This document shows positions 60,335 through 64,000 of a DNA stretch of 64,000 nucleotides, in pieces. Origin of the DNA: a bacterium (GTDB lineage Bacteria > Desulfobacterota > Binatia > HRBIN30 > CADEER01); assembly GCA_019637795.1 (NCBI GenBank), contig JAHBUY010000008.1, positions 1-64,000 of the forward strand, read 5' to 3'. The notes under the pieces are model-generated. The model saw nothing but the letters and a program-made list of their open reading frames with translations. It searched no databases and was not told where the DNA came from. Numbering within the stretch: the stretch's first letter is position 1; each line of letters begins with the position of its first letter. The position numbers and the translations under genes are program-made.

Positions 60335-60889
60335 ATGCGCGTGCGGCAGTGGCTGGTGATCGGCGCGGCGCTGCTGGCGGTGGCCGGCGGCGGCTGCGCC
60401 ACCAAGAAGAAGCGGATCACCGCGGCGGACATCGCCGGCACGGTGGTGCTCGAGACCTACCGGGTCAATCTCGGCTGGAGCTACGAGCTCGAGGGCCTGT
60501 ACATCGACGGCGACGGCGGCGTCTGGACCTACGCGCAGCACGGCACGCCGTGGTACCCGGAACGCCTCAAGACCGATGAGCTCAGCGAGCGCGACCTGCT
60601 GACCAAGCACAAGGGCGCGCGCCGCATCGGCACCGTCGACCTGCCGCGCCTGGTCGAGATGGCGCGGCTGGTGCCCGGCGCCGCCAAGGGCCCCATCACC
60701 CGCTCGCATCCCGAGCACGAAGGCAGCGGCGCGCTCGATGTCGCCTACCGACTCGACAAGCGCACCCACACCTACACGGAGATCATCCTCACCGGCACCG
60801 GCGACCTCACCGCCACCAACGGCAGCGGCGAGGCGCGGGCTCTCATCGACTACCTGCGCGAGGTCGAGGCGCAGGTCGGCTACCAGTGA
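60335..60889 (+). CDS. lipoprotein of unknown function
   Basis: A 184-residue lipoprotein with signal and lipobox (LLAVAGGGC, Cys about residue 20) followed by the basic ATKKKR. The mature part is a compact alpha/beta domain with many Tyr and Asp (VWTYAQHGTPWYPERL, THTYTEIILTGTG). No family recognised. AGGAGGGG at 60321-60328 sets the start at ATG 60335; the ATG at 60329 is too close to it. Follows the secreted stalk protein by 66 bases on the same strand. Confidence 0.7.
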   Translation: MRVRQWLVIGAALLAVAGGGCATKKKRITAADIAGTVVLETYRVNLGWSYELEGLYIDGDGGVWTYAQHGTPWYPERLKTDELSERDLLTKHKGARRIGTVDLPRLVEMARLVPGAAKGPITRSHPEHEGSGALDVAYRLDKRTHTYTEIILTGTGDLTATNGSGEARALIDYLREVEAQVGYQ

Positions 60890-60995
60890 CGGCGGGACGA
60901 GCGGGGCTCGAGCCATGCCGCCCTCCACGCCCCACGCCGGCGGCCGCGTGTCCCTCGTGGTCATTCGCGTGCGGATGTGGTTTCGCTGCTGAGCG

Positions 60996-62171
60996 ATGAC
61001 CGCCGCCTTCCACGACATCGCCAGCATCGATTACCCGATCCTCGACGCCGACGCGCACGTCTACGAGCCACCGGACGTCTGGCAGGCGCGGGTGGCGAGC
61101 CGTTGGCGCGAGCGGGCGCCGAAGGTGGTGCTCGTCGACGGCGAGCAGACCTGGTCGTTCAACGACGGCGAGCGGTTGCGCCCGATCGGGCTGATGGCCG
61201 CCGCCGGCGCCAGCTATCTCGGGTTCCGGCCGTCCGGGCTCACCTACGAGACGATGCGCCGCGGCTGCTTCGATCCGGCGGCACGCCTCGCCGACATGGA
61301 CGCCGACGGCATCCACCTGCAGATGCTCTACCCGAGCGTCTGCGAGGAGGGGGCGCGCATGTTCGGCGACGACCGCGACCTGCAGCGCGCCTGCGTCCGC
61401 GCCTACAACGAGTGGCAGCTCGAGCTCTGCGCCGCCGGCAGCGGCCGGCTCTTCGGTCACGCGGTGATCCCCGCCAGCGGCCTCGCCGACGCGGTCGCCG
61501 AGCTGGAGTGGGCGCTCGCGCGGGGATACCGCGGCGTGCTCGTCTCCACCTTTCCCAACGGCACCGTCGAGCCGTCGCCCGACGACGATCCGTTCTGGGC
61601 GCGCGCCGCCGAGGCCGGGGTGCCAGTCGCCCTGCACATCGGCAGCTTCCACGGCGACGGACCGGTGCAGCGCCGCCGCTTCGACCCCGCCGCCGTGCTG
61701 CCGCGCGCCGCCACCAGCAAGTCGGGCGCGAACACCGTGCCGCTGGTGGCGCGGATGATCTTCTCCGGCATGTTCGACCGCGTGCCGGCGCTGCGCGTGC
61801 TGCTGGTCGAGGCGAACATCGGCTGGATCCCGGCGATGCTCGAGCAGACCGACGACATGTTCCTGCGCTACCGGTGGTTCACCGACACCGTCGCGGCGGT
61901 GCCGTCGCTTCCCAGCCGGGCCTTCCATCGCAATTGCTGGGCGACGTTCATGATCGACACCGTCGGCCTCGAGCTGCGGCACCGGCTCAACCTCGACCAC
62001 CTGCTGTGGTCGACCGACTATCCGCACACCGGCACCGACTGGCCGAACAGCCGGGTCACCATCGCCCGCCAGTTCCGCGGCCTGCCGGCGGCCGAGGTGC
62101 GGCGGATGCTGCACGACAACTGCCGCGCCCTGTACCGCCTCGACCACGTTCCCGAGCGCTGGCCGGGCTGA
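60996..62171 (+). CDS. amidohydrolase-family (ACMSD-like) metal-dependent hydrolase
   Basis: A 391-residue TIM-barrel amidohydrolase of the amidohydrolase_2 group. The metal segment near the N-terminus reads LDADAHVYEP, the usual H-x-H with Ala-His spacing; later ligands are in ALHIGSFHG and the Asp in WSTDYPHTGTDWP. Such enzymes act as hydrolases or decarboxylases in aromatic or terpenoid catabolism. Coupled to the next SDR gene with only three bases between stop and start. Substrate unknown. Confidence 0.85.
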   Translation: MTAAFHDIASIDYPILDADAHVYEPPDVWQARVASRWRERAPKVVLVDGEQTWSFNDGERLRPIGLMAAAGASYLGFRPSGLTYETMRRGCFDPAARLADMDADGIHLQMLYPSVCEEGARMFGDDRDLQRACVRAYNEWQLELCAAGSGRLFGHAVIPASGLADAVAELEWALARGYRGVLVSTFPNGTVEPSPDDDPFWARAAEAGVPVALHIGSFHGDGPVQRRRFDPAAVLPRAATSKSGANTVPLVARMIFSGMFDRVPALRVLLVEANIGWIPAMLEQTDDMFLRYRWFTDTVAAVPSLPSRAFHRNCWATFMIDTVGLELRHRLNLDHLLWSTDYPHTGTDWPNSRVTIARQFRGLPAAEVRRMLHDNCRALYRLDHVPERWPG

Positions 62172-62174
62172 GCG

Positions 62175-62963
62175 ATGACGGCGACGCGCCTGGGCGGCAG
62201 GGTCGCCATCGTCACCGGCGCCGGTTCCGGCATCGGCCGCGCCATCGCCGAGCGCCTGGCGCGAGAGGGCGGCGCGGTGGTCGCGGCGGGCCGGCGCGTG
62301 GCCCGTCTCGAGGAGACGGTGGCGGCCATCGCCGCCGCCGGCGGCCGCGCTCTGGCGGTCGCCTGCGACGTCGCCGACCCCGGCCAGGTGGAGGCGCTGG
62401 TCGACGCCGCCCGCGCCGCGTTCGGCGGCGTCGACGTGCTGGTCAACAATGCCGTGACCGCGCGGCCGGACGCGCCGGTCGCCGAGCGGGTCGCCGAGCT
62501 CGATCCCCGCTGGTGGGCGGCGACTCTGGACGTCAGCCTCACCGGCGCGTTCCTCTGCGCCCGGGTGGCGGTCGGCGCCATGCTGGCGCGCGGCGGCGGC
62601 AGTATCGTCAACATCGCCTCGACCTCCGGCGTCGCCGGCAACTGGAATCAGAGCGCCTACGTCGCCGCCAAGCACGGCCTGGTCGGCCTGACGCGCGCCA
62701 TCGCGCTCGACTACGCGGGGCAGGGGATTCGCGCCAACGCCGTCTGTCCCGGCTTCATCGAGACCGAGCGCTCGCTGGGGTTCTCGCGCCACAACCGCGG
62801 CGACGACTGGCGGGCACGCAAGCTGGCGGAGATCCCGCTCGGCCGTTTCGGGCGGCCCGACGAGGTCGCGGCGCTGGTCGCCTTCCTGGCCTCGGACGAG
62901 GCCGGCTACATCAGCGGCGCCGTCATTCCCGTCGACGGCGGCAGCGCGGCGCGCCGCGGCTGA
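62175..62963 (+). CDS. short-chain dehydrogenase/reductase
   Basis: A 262-residue classical SDR with TGAGSGIGRAIAERL, the basic AAGRR after strand 2 (NADP-leaning), NNAV, catalytic Ser in NIASTSG and YVAAK, and the C-terminal SGAVIPVDGG. Three bases after the amidohydrolase stop, so the two are an operon; a reductase acting on the product of a lyase or hydrolase is a common pairing. Confidence 0.93.
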   Translation: MTATRLGGRVAIVTGAGSGIGRAIAERLAREGGAVVAAGRRVARLEETVAAIAAAGGRALAVACDVADPGQVEALVDAARAAFGGVDVLVNNAVTARPDAPVAERVAELDPRWWAATLDVSLTGAFLCARVAVGAMLARGGGSIVNIASTSGVAGNWNQSAYVAAKHGLVGLTRAIALDYAGQGIRANAVCPGFIETERSLGFSRHNRGDDWRARKLAEIPLGRFGRPDEVAALVAFLASDEAGYISGAVIPVDGGSAARRG

Positions 62964-63230
62964 GGCCGGCGCGCATCTGATTCGACGCTAGCCAGGTTGT
63001 GGTCGCGGATTGCAGACGCGGCAAATACCTGGCAGCGTGCCGCCGGCGCAGCGGACGCAGGGGCGAGATGACGCAGCCGCGAGGACTTCCGGGGAGAATG
63101 TGGGCAGCCACCGCCGCGCCCGTGCCCTGCCGGAATCAATCGCCGGCGCTGCCGACGCACCAGGGACTGGCGGGCTGGCGCGGCGCCGGCGCATCTGGTT
63201 GGCGCCCCCCGGCGCGGCTATAGGCTCGAG

Positions 63231-64000
63231 GTGCGGCGCGACGGCTCACAGCGGCATGCGGGGACGGCCCGCCATGGCGCCGGGCGCGCTGCCGCAGAGT
63301 CGTCGCCCTGGCGGGTCCTGCTGATCGAGGACAGCGAGCACGACGCCGAGCTGATCGTGCACGCGCTGCAGCGCGTGCACGCGGTGCGCTGGCAGCGGGT
63401 GGACACCGCGGCAGCGCTGCGGGCGGCGCTGGCCGACGCCTGGGATCTCGTCACCTGCGACTGGCAGATGCCGGGACTCGGCGGCCTGGCGGCTCTGCCG
63501 CTGGTGCGCGCCGCCGGCGTCGAGGCCCCCGTCGTCGTCGTCTCGGGCGAGGTCGACGACGAGGTGACCCGCCTGGCGTTGGGAGCCGGAGCCGATGACG
63601 TCATCAGCAAGCGGGACCTCCCCCGGCTGGCGCCGGTGGTCGAGCGCGAGCTGGACGCCGCCGCGGAGCGCCGCGAGCGGACGCGCCTGTTCGACGCGGT
63701 CTTCGACCACAGCCTGAGCTGCCTGGTGCTCCTCGACTCCCAGTTCAATTTCGTGCGCGTCAACGCCGCGTATGCCGAGGCCTGCCATCGTCCGCTCGCC
63801 GACTTCGCCGGGCGCAACCATTTCGAGCTCTTTCCCTCCGATGCGCGAGCGATCTTCGAGGAGGTGCTGCGAACGAAGCGGCCGTTCGAGGTGAAGGCGC
63901 GGTCGTTCTCGTTTCCCGACCAGCCGGAGCGCGGCGAGACCTACTGGGACTGGACGCTGGTGCCGATCCTCGATGCGGGCGGCGCGGTCGAGCTGCTCCT
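63231..64000 (+). CDS. receiver - PAS signalling protein, 3' end outside window
   Basis: Partial, 256 codons visible. An N-terminal receiver-like domain has acidic residues IEDSEHDAE, phospho-acceptor Asp in LVTCDWQMPGLGG, Ser/Thr in VVVVSGEVDD and Lys in ISKRDLPRLA. A PAS domain begins near residue 155 (LFDAVFDHSLSCLVLLDSQF). More domains, likely a kinase or cyclase output, should follow beyond the end. GTG 63231 is the best start visible; no clear ribosome site. A 267-bp gap without genes precedes it. Confidence 0.8.
   Translation, partial: MRRDGSQRHAGTARHGAGRAAAESSPWRVLLIEDSEHDAELIVHALQRVHAVRWQRVDTAAALRAALADAWDLVTCDWQMPGLGGLAALPLVRAAGVEAPVVVVSGEVDDEVTRLALGAGADDVISKRDLPRLAPVVERELDAAAERRERTRLFDAVFDHSLSCLVLLDSQFNFVRVNAAYAEACHRPLADFAGRNHFELFPSDARAIFEEVLRTKRPFEVKARSFSFPDQPERGETYWDWTLVPILDAGGAVELL

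Overview
The window is uniformly very GC-rich, densely coded bacterial chromosome. Its gene content (repeated CaiB-type CoA-transferases, thiolase-like proteins, a P450/hydrolase/acyl-CoA ligase cluster, an amidohydrolase, an F420-type oxidoreductase homologue, and several secreted proteins with dockerin-like calcium loops and Thr-Pro stalks) is what I would expect of a deltaproteobacterium-like lineage such as the Binatota/Binatia. That placement is inference from gene style only. I saw no rRNA, tRNA or CRISPR array.

Layout. 1-12.5 kb: membrane glycosyltransferase, secreted coiled-coil protein, cyclase-family lipoprotein, zinc-less MDR oxidoreductase, large GAF/PAS histidine kinase, ThDP enzyme, stomatin-like protein and a PepP-like peptidase. 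12.6-17.5 kb: acyl-CoA island on the minus strand (CoA-transferase, 1-Cys peroxiredoxin, thiolase-like protein, second CoA-transferase). 17.7-24.4 kb: a small conserved protein with a very clear terminator, then the 2-oxoglutarate dehydrogenase operon (odhA-odhB-lpd) divergent from an IscR/NsrR-type Rrf2 regulator. 24.5-26 kb: olsB-olsA for ornithine lipids. 26-36 kb: surface and secreted proteins (a PHP-domain lipoprotein overlapping a HEAT-repeat gene, a two-module cohesin-like plus dockerin-like protein, a dockerin-like plus CX4CH protein) around a CorC/CNNM transporter. 36.2-38.1 kb: a RegB/RegA redox two-component pair with both redox motifs visible.

39.1-46.6 kb is the accessory region. 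It lies between two copies of a 135-bp direct repeat about 93 percent identical. It contains an IS91-type transposase remnant, an intact IS481-family element with terminal inverted repeats and a 6-bp target duplication, several broken reading frames, a 1329-residue kinase/cyclase/ATPase fusion of the type known from TOMM (thiazole/oxazole-modified peptide) loci but without visible TOMM partners, and a doubly deleted amidase relic.

46.6-51.8 kb is a metal uptake locus (His-rich small protein, outer-membrane channel-like protein, ZnuA-, ZnuC- and ZnuB-like proteins) with a ribbon-helix-helix repressor gene placed against the grain in its middle. 51.9-57.4 kb is a TetR-P450-hydrolase-acyl-CoA ligase-SDR catabolic cluster. 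57.5-64 kb holds a small HTH protein, another secreted dockerin/stalk protein, a lipoprotein, an amidohydrolase-SDR pair and a receiver-PAS protein running off the end.

The best candidates for something undescribed are the cohesin-like/dockerin-like secreted protein set, the orphan kinase/cyclase fusion in the repeat-bounded island, and the metal locus with its embedded RHH gene.
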